NCBI RefSeq assembly: GCF_958299795.1
Contig: NC_133202.1
Location: 4,874,711-4,938,710 of the forward strand
Direction of reading: 5' to 3'
Origin: Porites lutea
Lineage: Eukaryota > Cnidaria > Anthozoa > Scleractinia > Poritidae
Length of the DNA: 64,000 nucleotides
Position numbers and translations under genes: made by a program. Positions 37,042-50,025 of this stretch are shown piece after piece; position 1 is the first letter of the stretch; every line of letters starts with the position of its first letter. A model generated the notes under the pieces. It was not told the origin of the DNA, ran no database searches, and saw nothing but the letters and a program-made list of their open reading frames with translations.

Positions 37042-39266
37042 CTGCACAACGTGTTAACAAAAAAAAAATAAAAGAAAATAATACATTAGGCATAGATATA
37101 AAAAGAATGGAGATTACCGGCCTTTTATAATTTCCCTAGTGCGTCGCACTTGAAGATCATTTTCTATGCATTTAGGAAGATTGCCAAATATTTCGGGAAT
37201 AAATCGGAATTTTTTTGTTTTGGAGGCAATGTCACAAATGTTTGGGTGACAATAGAATACAATACAATTCAATGAAATGCAAAGCAAAGCAATGCAATGC
37301 ACTGCAATACAATACAATGCTATAAATTTTATTTAACGCGGTCAAACGTGCTTCACTAGCTAAATAGCTACTTTACAGATGTGAAGGAAGAAGGTTTAAA
37401 TTGTTACAATTCAGATAAAACCTGAAACATGTTATAACCGTAGCGACTTATGAGACATCCTTAAAAATAAGAGCACAAAACAGGAAAGGTCTAATTATTC
37501 CGTTAGGATTCATGCAAATAGTGTAATAAAAAAACCAAAAGAAATACGTTTTGGCGCGCAAATAATAGCGGTGCCCTGTCGAGAGGAACGCATTCACTCG
37601 CCGCTAATCCCTACGCGGGCCAAAGGAACTGTAGTAAATGGTGTTCTTTCTTTGTGCTATCTTGCACTTTTGTTTTCCTTGGCATACTTTTATCAAAGAA
37701 ATTCAGGATAAATTCAGGAACTATTGACATGAAATAAGTTATAATTTGAAACTGTGGGGATACCTTGAATGATGCACGGAGGCGAAATAATCGTTGTGTG
37801 TGTCCATCAAATAGGGTCGATTGGTTGTGGGCTGATTAAAAAAGGAAGTTCAAGTTAACAAAAAGCCTAATTCAGCATCAAATTTTTAGTTATTTAGTGG
37901 GGATAGATATAATTAGGGCTAAAAAATGATAGCCAAGACAATTATTCATGTTTTAATAAACTGAAGTTTAACAGTGAAATATTATTTTCCAAAACAGATG
38001 TGCAGATAATTTATCAGACCGTATAAATCAAGGGAAGATTATTTTTCGCTGGAGTTACCCCCAACGCAGACGTCTTTTACAATCCGAACTAATATTTTCC
38101 AAACAAAAACTATAGATATACGTTTTTGCTTCATCAGTGGGAACATCCAGCAGAGCATTTTGCGAAAATAGGGTGTGTATGGGGGATGTCGTCTCTGTCC
38201 CCTTTATCCTCTCCTGGGGGAAAAATAACAAGCAAAAGCAAATATTTTAAAAGTATTTTATCTTTAAAGCAATACTTCCCAAAACTGGTGAGCAGATAAT
38301 TTTAAAACCGTATTTATCGAGCCGGAATTCGGAAGCTTATTCTTTGCCGGAGTAACATCCAACGCAGACGCCTCAGTTCACAAGCCTAACTGATATTTCG
38401 CAAAGTCTTTTTTTCCGCTTTGTCATCTGAGACATACAGCAAACTGCATTTTGTGAAAAGTTAGTTGCACACAAGAGATAAAACCTTACCGTAGCTGCTT
38501 ATGAGACATCCTTAAAATAAGAGCACAAAACGGGAAAGGTCTAATTATTCCCATGGGATTAATGCAAATAGTTTAATCAAAAAACTAAAAGAAATACATT
38601 TTGGCGCGCAGATAATAGCGGTGACCTGGCGATCGAGAGGAAGGCATTCACTCGCCGCCAGTCCCTACGCAGGCCAAAGGATTTGTAGTAAATGGTGTTC
38701 TTTCTTTGTACTATCCTGCAGTTCTGTTTTCCTTGGCATACTTTTATCAAAGAAATTCAGGAAAAATTCAGGAACTATTGACATATGAAATAAGTTATAA
38801 TTTGAAACTGTGCGGATAACTTGAATGATGCACGGAGGCGAAATAATCGTTGTGTGTGTCCATCAAATAGGGTTGATTGGTTGTGGGCTGATTAAAAAAG
38901 GAAGTTCAAGTTAACAAAAAGCATAATTCAGCAGCAAATTTTTAGTTGTTTAGTGGAGATAGATATAATAGGGGTCAAAAATGATGGCCAAGACAATTAT
39001 TCATGGTAAACTGAAGTTTAATAGTGAAATATTATTTCCCAAAACAGATGTGCAGATAATTTATACGACCGTATAAATCAAGGGAAGATTATTTTTCGCT
39101 GGAGTTACCTCCAACGCAGACGTCTTTTACAATCCGAACTGATATTTTCCAAACAAAAACTATAGATATACGTTTTTGCTTGATCAGTGGGGACATCCAG
39201 CATAGCATTTTGCGAAAGGTTAGTTATTTATTTATAAACAAAACGAAACGGCCGAACAAATTAAAA

Positions 39267-39490
39267 CTAGCCTGTACGCAGACGTTGTTTTCCTTTTCTT
39301 TTCGTTCTTTTCGAGAACATCGGCGAGCGAGAACGAGCGCGGAGCGCGAGAAAGAAAACTAAAGAATTTTCTCCTTCCCCAGCCCTAACCCCTTCCGCTG
39401 GCGGTCAGCAAATATCCCGCGGTTTTTGTTTTTTATCACGCGCGCTCGATGGACTTTGAAGAGAAAATAGAGGGTCTGTGAACAGGCTAG
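39267..39490. mobile_element. MITE (CTAGCCTGT type), block Y1
   Basis: About 220 bp with imperfect inverted ends CTAGCCTGTACGCAGAC and GTCTGTGAACAGGCTAG. The copy in block Y2 is 49422-49643. No coding capacity. Confidence 0.65.
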
Positions 39491-39869
39491 AACAAAACGA
39501 AACATATTAAAGGTTTTTACTGCGGTATCATGCAGTCAGTGAGCATAAATTTATTGTTAAACATACCAGTTGTAGAGCGATAGATATACTTATCTTAAAC
39601 AAATCATTATTTGCCAGCGTGTTTGAAGTATGGTAAAAGCAAAGTTTTTTTGCCCTATATCTAATAATCTCATCGTGTTCAATACAGGACAGCGCAAGTT
39701 AAGGACAATCTTTACAAACACTTTTAAGTATGAAAAAATTTGCCTCATTTAGTTCAAATTTTCCAGGGGGGGATAATATTTGGTAAAATATTCAATTATT
39801 TGCGAGTTTTTATCCTTGTAGAATTTATATCGCGTTTTGTTTTAGAACGTGTTATATATTATGCGGAAA

Positions 39870-40714
39870 CAAGAGAGGATAAAGGGGACAGAGAAGGCAT
39901 CCCCCCATACACACCCTATTCCATAGGTAATTCGTCTCGAGTTATTTTTAGAATCGGGATAAAGTTACCTCGCGCGCTGCGTGGATGTTTCGTGGAGTTT
40001 ACGCATGACTAAACGCCGTGCAAAACATGTCGGGCGAAAAGCAATGAAAGTGAAAGAGATCGAGAGCATTCCTGAATATTGAAACGAAATGAGTCGCCGC
40101 TCACCTGGGAAAAGGGAATCGCTGGACTCTGACAACCCGTGAAATCAGTTTAACTCGACGTTGTCGTAACCTCAGTGCTTTGATAAAATGAGAAATTTCG
40201 CCGGTCTATTGAAACCGGTCGTTTATACAATAAAGCAAGTAGGACGCCAAGTGTTATTTTTGTTTGAATAATAAAAGACTAAAAAAAGAATAAATTATCA
40301 AACCAGAAATTGCTCTCTTCAAACTGTACATTATAAATGATCCTGAGAGAATATTCAGTGTGTTAAGGATTTCCCTGCTCTACTGTTAGCTCTATACAAA
40401 AGAGGAAGGGCGATTCTTTTTTAATTTCCGTTTCGCTGACACAGCTTTGGCAGAAATCTCTCTTTAGTCGTTTTCGTCGACAAAACGAATAGCAATATCG
40501 CTCTCCGCGTCTTTTGCCATTTTTTTCAGCTTCAATTCTTGAAGGACGCGTGCCTCAGAGCGTAGGTCATCCACGCGGAACACATTCGCGCTATGTGATT
40601 GGCTGTTGTCTAATCGCCCCGGGATCCGTGGTCTTAACAATAACTCGAGACGAATTACCTATGGAATAGGGTGTGTATGGGGGATGCCGTCTCTGTCCCC
40701 TTTATCCTCTCTTG
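39870..40714. mobile_element. 845-bp TIR transposon with 7-bp target duplication
   Basis: Inverted ends of about 75 bp beginning CAAGAGAGGATAAAGGGG. GCGGAAA flanks both sides (39863-39869 and 40715-40721). Block Y2 has the empty site with a single GCGGAAA at 50019-50025. No transposase frame seen, so non-autonomous; the 7-bp duplication suits hAT- or P-like families. Another copy starts at 63821. Confidence 0.8.
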
Positions 40715-40980
40715 GCGGAAAAAATAACAAGCAAAAGCAAATATTTTAAAAGTATTTTATCTTTAAAGCAATACTTCCCAAAACTGGTGTGCAGATAATT
40801 TTAAGATCGTATTTATCGAGCCGGAATTCGGAAGATTATTCTTTGCCGGAGTAACATCCAACGTAGACGCCCTAGTTTACAAAAGCCTAACTGATATTTT
40901 GCAAACTCTTTTTTTCCGCTTTGTCAGTTGAGACATACAGCAAACTGCATTTTGTGAAAGGTTAATATTGCACACAAGAA

Positions 40981-42123
40981 GAAAACAAAATGAAACTTGA
41001 CAAAAAGGTTTTAATTACGGTATCATAGAGTTGCGCATTTATTTAAGAACCGAATATTTTTAAACCTACGTACTTAACCACTGTTTAGGACATTCATAGG
41101 CCCTTTCGGCCTTTTCCGTGATGTGGTATAGGGACACCCAACGGTTGAATGTTTTGTTTAAAAAAGCTATAATTCGAAGAAGCACAGTGTAATTGTCTGG
41201 AAATTTCTAAAGCTCGAGATGTAAAAAAGGTTCGATTTATCTCAATTTTCGACGCTTCTAGTCCATTAATTTTTCTACGATTTTCTGAAGTTGGTTTTTC
41301 ACCTTTCCGTGACTTCCCAGGTTTGATAATAATTCGTAAAAAAGGACTACTAAAATTTTTGGCTTCAGAAATAGTAACGGAAAGAGGTTTCGCAAAACGT
41401 TGAGTTTTCAGTAAAAGATTAAATAGCATCAAAGATTTTTGGAAGAGTAAAAAGAAGGAGGAATTAAATTCGCATAGACAAAAGGAGATCTAGAATTACA
41501 AACCAGTTAAAGATTTTATAGTTCTTCTTAGAAAGCATTTGCAAATCTTTACTGAAAAACAATCTAAAAATTGATATCCTAAAATGATGATAATAGGATT
41601 TTGGAGAAAGCCGCGGCGTTGTGTTCAATGATATATACCCACACATAAAAGCTTGTAATGTTTAAATACAGGGATAAGCCGAGCTGAAAGCGACTTACGT
41701 CCTTTTCATATTTTCATATGAGAAATTTTAGTTCCGTTAACCGAGTGACTAGTTTGCATTAACGCAGAAAACTATGATATTTTCTTAGCAGTAGTTCTAA
41801 AAGTTCCTTGACCATCAAGAGTAAGCTGTTCCCTTTTTATGATAACCTTCATAGCTTACAAAACAGGAAAACACCATTTAACTTCCTTTGTTTCAGCAGA
41901 GACGCATGCAGAATAAAAACTAATTAAACCGTTTGTCGCAACAACCGACACTGTCGATCAGCGTCCTAATGTATCTCTATTAGTGATCTTTGCGGAACTA
42001 ACATCAACCTTCTTTGTCCACGTTCTTAACTGAAATTTTTTTTTCAAGTTCTTCTAAAAGGTATAGACAAGCAACAGAGAGAAACAGGGAATTAAAAGTG
42101 TGAAGCGAAAAAAATAGCAAGCC
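40981..42123. other. Host spacer before unit 2 GPCR relic
   Basis: Matches about 50281-51443. No coding signal found except low-quality open frames. Confidence 0.5.
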
Positions 42124-42560
42124 ATGATATCATCCCAGTGCATCACCTGGTTCGCTGTAGTCCTTACCATGTCTGTTGCTATAAGTAACAGTGAACCTTA
42201 CCTATCAATCGTTCTTTTTATTAAAAAAAACGCAGTCTTCCCACTCGTGCCAAATTGTACCTAGTCATAAAGCTGACCATAGTTGATATGTTTGTCGGAG
42301 GATTTTCTCACTCTTCTACGTATACCCTACTTATGCGACATTGTGAAATTTCCGCACTTTACCCTGGAACTGACATTAACAACTGGCTTTCTCTTCGTCT
42401 GGTTTCCTCTGACCTCTCTTACAAACATTGTAGTAATTTCATTGGATCAGATGCATGCAACAATTCGTCCCTATTCGAGCCCTTATGCATCGCCTCATTA
42501 AAAAGTGAGTCTACGGGGTAACAATTGCTGCTTTTGTCTGGGTTTTACCCGCAATGTTTA
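42124..42560 (+). pseudogene. GPCR pseudogene, unit 2
   Basis: It starts like the intact receptors (ATG then ISSQCITWFAVVLTMSVAI) and runs through TM1-TM4, but has frame changes in TM1 and TM2 and the same in-frame stop after LIKK as base 1 of the window. Similarity to the receptors ends in TM4. Equivalent copies are 1-110 and 51444-51900. Confidence 0.75.
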
Positions 42561-43602
42561 TTATACTAATCCTTAAGAATCGAATGTTTAACCAACGTCC
42601 TATATTTAGCACATCTAGTGGACCTTCAGACTTTTCATATGGTAGCCCGGGGCACCCAACGACTGGTTTCTGTGAAATAGCTGTTCGAAGAAGCACATAT
42701 TATCTAGAGATTTCTATAGCTCGAAAAAAGTTAAAAATTCATGGATGAATGTATATCATTCATCTCAGTTTTTCGAAGTTTTCAGTCTATTGACTTCTCT
42801 GATTGAAGTTAGGAATGGCTTTTCACTTTTCACTTGTCTTCCCATATTTGGTCATCATTCACAAAAATGGACTACTTATAATAAATTTTGGGCTTTAAAA
42901 TCAGTAACGGAAAGATGTACATCGGAAAATGTTGAGTTTTCTGTATATTTAATAGCATCAAAGATTTTCGAAAAAGTACTACCGTGTTAATAAATTCGCA
43001 TCGGTTGAAGAAGCCCAAGGATGACCAAACAGATACAAATTTTATAGAGTTTCATAGAAGGCATTTGCAGAGCTACTTTTTAAAACAACAATCTTAAAGA
43101 GATCCTCAAATGGTTTGAATAAATTTTGTAGAGAGGCGGCGTCGGATATGGTGGACGGGTTGGAGAGCGATGTTTCTCTCCTCCTCAGTATAATATATAC
43201 TTACCTAAAAATACTTGCAATGGAAAATGTTAAAATACAAGGATTGTCCGAGCTAAGCCGCGACTTAAGGCCCTCTTCAGTCATATTTTCATGGAAATTT
43301 CAGCTCCTTTAACCGAGTGAAATTGTTCACCGCTGACTAACAGTTTGCATGAAACATTTAATTTTTTCCGGTCTCACTATGGACATTCGATTGTCTTAGA
43401 AGGTTTAATTGAAATGATATGAGGGATAGTCACATTTTCATTTTGGTGATCAATTACTCCCTATATACCAAACAGACCTTCAATATTTTTAAAGAGCGAA
43501 ATAAAAATGTTAAAAAAGTATTAATGTAATACTAGTTCAAATACAATTTTAGCCACAGTTAGATTGTTAGTTAATTAGTTAGTTAGTAATACCCTTTGCA
43601 TT

Positions 43603-43908
43603 TTACCACGAACATTTTTTGCTCCTGATGTAATAACATAATGTTTTAAGCTGTATATATTTAGTCGAAGTTTTGAAAACGTTATCGTCAAATGGACCTT
43701 TTCCGTCCAACAGTTTTTTTCGACCAAAAACTATATCCAATAGCTCATTATAAAAACTAAGAGTGCAAGCATTGCTTTTTTTTCTTCCCCTCCTTTCCTG
43801 ATCTCCTCCGTCGCTCTTTCTTTTTCTCCTTTCCTTTTCCTTCTTTACTGTGATTTTGGAGCCGTTCTCGGGCTTAAGAAACCTGCCTTTTGACGCCTTT
43901 TCAGTCAA
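43603..43908 (-). CDS. Possible small basic open frame, unknown (unit 2)
   Basis: Counterpart of 1151-1489, 101 codons, K/R/E-rich. Very weak evidence of coding. Confidence 0.15.
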   Translation of the reverse strand: MTEKASKGRFLKPENGSKITVKKEKERRKRKSDGGDQERRGRKKSNACTLSFYNELLDIVFGRKKLLDGKGPFDDNVFKTSTKYIQLKTLCYYIRSKKCSW

Positions 43909-44032
43909 ATGTCGATAAATGACTGCAAATTTCGTTAGATTGGTTTTCCAAAAATCAGTTAGATATACTATAATATATTTTAGCAGCAGATGTAGAGCTA
44001 TTTTGTTTGGAAATGCTGTAAATAAACCACCA

Positions 44033-44034
44033 CC

Positions 44035-44070
<36 letters not shown>

Positions 44071-44085
44071 TTTATTATTATTATA
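44033..44085. repeat. (AAT)n microsatellite, unit 2
   Basis: Shorter counterpart of the repeat at 1574-1658. Confidence 0.85.
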
Positions 44086-44464
44086 CTCAGGTGAACGAGC
44101 GCTGACGTTAATTAGTTTAAAAATATTCAGCTAAGACGACTCGAATTTAATGCCCTCAGCTTTTAGTCAACCAATTTATCCTAATCTCCCCTCAAACGTC
44201 ACTGATATTTTTTCCACAGGTGAAAACAAGGGTTTCCACTTCAGCTTTTGCGAAGGCAATTTGAAAAACTGTAAGTTAAAGGTGAGCTTCCTAATTCGTC
44301 GAATTATTATTCATGTATCTTCATTACTGTTTGTTCATACACCTCCTACGTTTCTTTTCTAAGTAATCCAACTTTATTCAATTCAAATTCTTTCTAACGG
44401 TAGACGAACAACAGAAGAGAACGGGTAAAAGGGTGAAGCGAAAAGGAGTAAAAGAAAACAAGTC

Positions 44465-45361
44465 ATGCCATTATCTTCATCCGAGTGCATCACCTGGTTT
44501 GCTGTAACCCTTACCGTGTGTGTTGCTATAGTAACAGTGAACCTTCTATCAATCATTCTTTTTATAAAAAACCGCAGTCTTCGCACTCGTGCCATGTACC
44601 TAGTTATAAGCCTGACCATAGCTGATATGTTTGTCGGAGGATTTTCTCACCTTCATCCATTTCGACTCCTCTCACTTTTGTTATGCGACATGGTGAAAAT
44701 GAAGTTAAGCCCGGAACTGAAAGTGATAATTATCTTTCTCTCCTCCTCGTTTCCTCTGATCTCTTTAACAAACATTGCAGTCATTTCAATAGATCGAATG
44801 CATGCAACAATTCGTCCCTTCAGGCATCGCCTCATCAAAAAGTGGGTCTACGGGGTAACAATTGCTGGTGTCTGGGTTTTAGCTGCAATGGCATCAACTA
44901 CCAAATTCAAACTTCGGCAATATGAGAAGAAATGGTCGTATCTTTTAAACTTATGGTCATCATACTGTTGTTTGTGTCTATTTGTTATCTGTGTTTCTTA
45001 CTCTTCCATTGCTGTGAAATTTTTGTGTGGAGCGCATCTTCAGCACCATGGTGCAGCCAACAGACAAAGGAAACTGACCGTAACATTATTCATAATGACT
45101 ATCGTATCCTTACTGATGTGTCTACCACATGCGGTTTATATTTTTCTTGTATTTCAATCTTTGACTAGTACCATGGAATTCGTTTCTTCCGAGAAATTAG
45201 TACGTTTGGACTTTTCTTCAACTATTCTATTTTTGATGAACTCGCTTGTTAATCCCATCGTTTACACAATCAGAATGCCAGAGTTTAGGAAAGCTCTCCT
45301 GCTGTTATTTAAACGTCAACGAAGACAAAATGCCCGAGATATTCCTCTTCATGCGCTTTAA
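44465..45361 (+). CDS. Rhodopsin-family GPCR 2 (intronless, 298 aa)
   Basis: Close paralogue of GPCR 1 with the same start, TM layout, DRM after TM3 and NPIVY in TM7, and an identical tail (ARDIPLHAL). TM3 and extracellular loop 2 differ most, for example SSSFPLISL versus LWFPLTSL. TM6 reads LLMCLPH, so the usual toggle tryptophan of the WxP motif is replaced by cysteine, which could change activation. The MT pair at the start of TM6 is present. Ligand unknown. Confidence 0.87.
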   Translation: MPLSSSECITWFAVTLTVCVAIVTVNLLSIILFIKNRSLRTRAMYLVISLTIADMFVGGFSHLHPFRLLSLLLCDMVKMKLSPELKVIIIFLSSSFPLISLTNIAVISIDRMHATIRPFRHRLIKKWVYGVTIAGVWVLAAMASTTKFKLRQYEKKWSYLLNLWSSYCCLCLFVICVSYSSIAVKFLCGAHLQHHGAANRQRKLTVTLFIMTIVSLLMCLPHAVYIFLVFQSLTSTMEFVSSEKLVRLDFSSTILFLMNSLVNPIVYTIRMPEFRKALLLLFKRQRRQNARDIPLHAL

Positions 45362-46455
45362 TGTACTTTGTTTTGAAAATCAACTAATGATTTCGTCATC
45401 TTCAAATAAAAAAAAAACACTAGTTGATTGTATACTATTGTTGCGGCCTTTAAAGTTCGATAAAAAGGCTGTAAATAAATGTTGTGGTGCAATTTTTTCC
45501 TTGGTTCAAATGCTTTTTTCCTTTGTTTTAAACTCTGATTCTCAATCGTACATAACCATACCGCAACACAAAGGAAAACAAAATCTAAACCATTGATGAG
45601 TTGAACCACAGTATTTTGTCAAATACCACAACTAAATATAGAGCCGATTAGTAGTCTTGTTTATCTTTTCGTTACGTTTAGTATGCTTCCAAAAATATGA
45701 AAAGATATCCTTTACATTTCCTTGTTTAGAGTTAGTCATTATGATTGTGGTCGCAAAACATAAAATATATCCATTATGTACATTAAGCGCAGAAATTGTT
45801 TAGTTCTTAATTTGTTATTTTACAACGAGATATCTACTTTAATAATGCGACTTGTTTTGATTGTAAAATACCGCTGTTAGTAAAATCAGTATTTTAAAGG
45901 GACTTCAATAAAGTTGCTATTTATATAAACAGGATTTCTTTACGTTCTTATCTGTGTCTGGAATATCACAAGGAATGGGCCGGAAAAATGCTGAAATGGA
46001 AAAAGCACACTTCAGTGTCCTAAAGATGGGAAAAGTCAGAAGTTTGTTAAAAAAGTCTTTTTTTTCTACGCCAATTTTAGGAGAGGATTATGAGAATGTT
46101 GTTTTTCCTCGTTGTGTGGTTAAGGACATTTGTATACAGCTTGCCAGATACATTCAAGACTCTTTCTGCCACTATTGTTGAACATTTCCGGGTCTTTTTT
46201 GGGAGATAATATATAGCCAAATCTGGGAAGGGAAGTCAATTGAAAAACTTTGAAAATCATAGATGAATGAAGAGTCATCAAAACTATTTAGCCTTTCTGG
46301 AGAAATAGAAATTTGTAAACAAGTTAGAGTTTTGCTTCTTCAAACATATATTTTACATCAGAAGACTTTCCCCAGATAAATGAGGATGGAGACATACCAA
46401 ATAGTTGGATTGAATATTGTCATCACTGGAAACTAAATCCAGTAAATCCATCTTG
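45362..46455. other. Host 3' flank of GPCR 2
   Basis: Counterpart of 2947-4051. No coding signal found. Confidence 0.5.
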
Positions 46456-48248
46456 TCAGTTCGTGTCCTTATAAACTGCGCCATGAATTCTTGGTGAAAG
46501 GTTCTTAGTCGCTCAAACATTGGAGCGAACGTCTCTTCAGAAGGAAGAATAGTGATCCTACCAAGAAAGATTAAAACATGAAACCGTTTTAAGTTTTCCT
46601 TCGTACGGATAGTGGGTCTGAAAAATCAAAACGTTTTGGATTATTTTAACCCTCAATGTGGAGATAAAACTTGGTCCAATTTCATCAGACTTTCACACGC
46701 TGATAGAAAGTCGCTTTTACAGACAAGTCGCTTTTAGGACGCCATTTCCCACGTAAGTTTAAGTTCTGGTCCATACCGTATAATCCCGGTTGTAAGCCCT
46801 TCTATTTGTAAACACCAACTTTATTCCAGTTGCAGGCCCTCCACTAAGCCCCCATTACCCCGGCTATGGGCCGATCTGTGTATACCCTTATTGCGTTCGT
46901 CAGAACGCATCCTAATTTGGTGTGCCTGTGGTATAAAGGCAGAATTTTTCGGGGTTGGGGGGAAAATGGGGTCTTTTCAAATTTTAAGGTGCAGTCAATC
47001 TAATCAATCTAAATATATTCGACAAGCCTGTGAAAACCTTGTGACACAAGGGCGCAAATGATATGACAGAGAGGTTTTTAAAATCATCAAAATTCCGACC
47101 TGAAGTTGATGACCCTTGTTAATTCAAATCTTACCTGTAATAAAAGTTGTTACCGCTGCCTTTCATATCAAAAACGTGGCCAGGAATCATGTAAATTCCA
47201 GTTTTCTCCAGCGCCTGCCAAAACTCGTCTGGTGGCATTTCCTTGGCCTAAATAACAATGACAAAACAAACAACTCAGTAAACTCAAAAAAATCTACACA
47301 TTACTTTTGTCTACCCAAAATCCTTTCACTTCGCTCACCAAACAGACCACGTACATACTTTCCTTGTGAGGGAAATATCTGTATTTCAAAGAATCCGTCG
47401 ATGAAGCCTTGACTGGGAGCTGGTACTAGATCAATACGACATATGGAATTTAGCAATGCAATATGGGAAGTTGAGAAAGTGAAATTTTAATTTTCGCGGG
47501 ACATTATCAGCAGCCTGAATAAGATGGGAGTCTATAGCGTCCTTTTCACTTTTTCTAACCGAAAAACGCCTTTTATGAAAACTGACACGACGAGACACGG
47601 GTTGGCATTCTTCTAATATAAGGTGCATCAACGATAATCTTGGCTTCTGGATCGCTCGTTGTGAATTCCGGATTTTATGCTGTAGATCCCGGATGGTAGG
47701 TACTGGATTCAGTATTCCTTGTCCGTGAAACATGGATTCCAGATTCCAATCGTTAGTGAGATTCCGGGCTTCATATATAGAGCAGGCCCCCGCTGTTAAA
47801 AAGGTGAATAACGCTATCCACCGGATAAATCTCTATCCAGTGGATAGTACAATTGGTTTCGCTCATACCTATCCACTGGATAGTGAATTTATCCGGTGGA
47901 TAGCGCTGCCCATCTTATGAACAACCGGGTCTGAATTCCGAATTTCAAACCCCTGAACTGATTCCGGATCAGTCTACAAGAAAAAAATTCCCGGGTTCCG
48001 GAATCTGGATTACCGTACACCTAGGATATCCATTACTGACAGTATTCTGCAGTGTGGCACTAGAAATCAGGGCCGGAAACAAGACATGATACCTTGGCTG
48101 CCTCGATAGCTTTCTTTGGAAGTGTTATCCTCGGAAACGCATACATTGCACCTGCCACCTCGTTACTCTTAACATTTTCCATTGAGTTAAGAACCTCCGT
48201 TATTATCTTTGCTTTCTTCTTGTAAGAATCCTTGATGAGTTTTACTTC
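46456..48248 (-). CDS. Alanine-aminotransferase-like 3' exons, unit 2 (partial)
   Basis: Three exons on the minus strand with clean splice sites and matching phases: 48093-48248 (52 codons, with GAMYAFPRITLPKKAIEAAK), 47135-47247 (TGIYMIPGHVFDMKGSG) and the last exon ending near 46456 (ITILPSEETFAPMFERL). This is the best-kept copy. In the last exon two extra bases near the end shift the frame over the final few codons, so the last residues differ from units 1 and 3 and the frame runs past the usual stop. The 5' exons are not in the window. PLP-dependent transamination is inferred from family likeness; the catalytic lysine would be in missing exons. Confidence 0.68.
47783..47927. mobile_element. 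Palindromic MITE (GGATAAATC type), unit 2
   Basis: Copy of 5363-5504 at the equivalent position. Confidence 0.75.
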
Positions 48249-49421
48249 CTGCATAACGAGTTAAGCAAAAAATAAAATAAAATAAAATAAAATAATGCAC
48301 TAGGCATAGATATAAAAAGATTGGAGATTACCGGCCTTTTATAATTCCCCTACCGCGTCGCACTTGAAGATCATTTTCTATGCATTTAAGAAGATTGCCA
48401 AATATTTCGGGAATAAATCTGAATTTTTTTGTTTTGGAGGCAATGTCACAAATGTTTGGGTGACAATACAATAGAATACAATTCAATGAAATGCAAAGCA
48501 AAGCAATGAAATGCAATACAATACAATGCTATAACTTTTATTTAACGCGGTCAAACGTGTTTCAGTAGCTAAATAGCTACTTTACAGGTATGAAGGAAGA
48601 AGGTTTAAATTGTTACAATTCAGATAAAACATGAAACATGTTATAACCGTAGCGACTTATGAGACATCCTTAAAAATAAGAGCACAAAACAGGAAAGGTC
48701 TAATTATTCCGATGGGATTCATTCAAATAGTGTAATCAAAAAAACTAAAAGAAATACGTTTTGGCGCGCAAAGAATAGCGGTGCCCTGTCGAGAGGAACG
48801 CATTCACTCGTCGCTAGTCCCTACGCGGGCCAAAGGATCTGTAGTAAATGGTGTTCTTTCTTTGTACTATCTTGCACTTTTGTTTTCCTTGGCATACTTT
48901 TATCAAAGAAATTCAGGAAAAATTCAGGAACATGAAATAAGCTATAATTTGAAACTGTGGGGATACCTTGAATGATGCACGGAGCGAGGCGAAATGATCT
49001 TTGTGTGTGTCCATCAAATAGGGTCGATTGCATTGGTTGTCGGCTGATTAAAAAAGGAAGTTCAAGTTAACACAAAGCCTAATTCAGCAGCAAATTTTTA
49101 GTTATTTAGTGGGGATAGATATAATTAGGGGTAAAAAATAATGGCCAAGACAATTATTCATGTTTTAATAAACTGAGGTTTAATAGTGAAATATTATTTT
49201 CCAAAACAGATGTGCAGATAATTTATCAGACTGTATAAATCAAGGGAAGATTATTTTTCGCTGGAGTTACCTCCAACGCGGACGGCTTTTACAATCGGAA
49301 CTGATACTTTCCAAACAAAAACTATAGATATACGTTTTTACTTGATCACTGGGGACATCCAGCATTGCGAAAGGTTAGTTATTTATTTAAAAAAAAAACG
49401 AAACGGCTGAACAAATTAAAA

Positions 49422-49643
49422 CTAGCCTGTACACAGACGTTGTTTTCTTTTTATTTTCGTTCTTTTCGAGAACATCGGCGAGCGAGAACGAGCGCGGAGC
49501 GCAAGAAAGAAAAATAAAGAATTTTCCCTTCTCCACCCGTAACCCCTTCCGCTGGCGGTAAGCAAATCCCCCGCGGTTTTTGTTTTTTATCACGTTTGCT
49601 GGATGGACTTTGAAGAGAAAATAGAGGGTCTGTGAACAGGCTG
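49422..49643. mobile_element. MITE (CTAGCCTGT type), block Y2
   Basis: Copy of 39267-39490. Confidence 0.65.
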
Positions 49644-50018
49644 GAACAAAATGAAACATATTAAAGGTTTTTACTGCGGTACCATGCAGTCAGTGAGCAT
49701 AAATTTATTGTTAAACCGTTCCAGTTATAGAGCGATAGATATACTTATCTTAAACAAATCATTATTTGCCAGCCTGTTTGAAGTATGGTAAAAGCAAAGT
49801 TTTTTTTGCCCTATATCTAATAATCTCATGATCGTGTTCAATACAGGAGAGTACAAGTTAAGGACAATCTTTTCCAAAACACCTTTAAGTATGAAAAAAT
49901 TTGCCTCATTCAGCTCAAATTTTCCAGGGGGGATAATATTTGGTAAAATATTCAATTACTTGCGAGTTTTTATCGTTTTAGAATATCGCGTTTTGTTGTA
50001 GAACGTGTTATATATTAT

Positions 50019-50025
50019 GCGGAAA
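50019..50025. other. Empty target site for the 845-bp transposon
   Basis: Single GCGGAAA in otherwise matching sequence, compared with the filled site at 39863-40721. Confidence 0.8.

Larger units (their letters stand above)
37430..40980. repeat. Internal tandem duplication within block Y1
   Basis: 37430-38160 is repeated at about 38492-39220, and about 38220-38470 is repeated at about 40720-40975. Block Y2 has these segments only once (about 48650-49380 and 50030-50280). The first copy lacks the 39220-40660 portion and has a partial CTCTGTCCCCTTTATCC transposon end at its joint (about 38164-38216). Confidence 0.7.

Noticed and set aside
37114-37317. Open frame rich in C, I and L (and 48328-48516)
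   Set aside because: Comes from an AATGC/AATAC-type simple repeat on the other strand.
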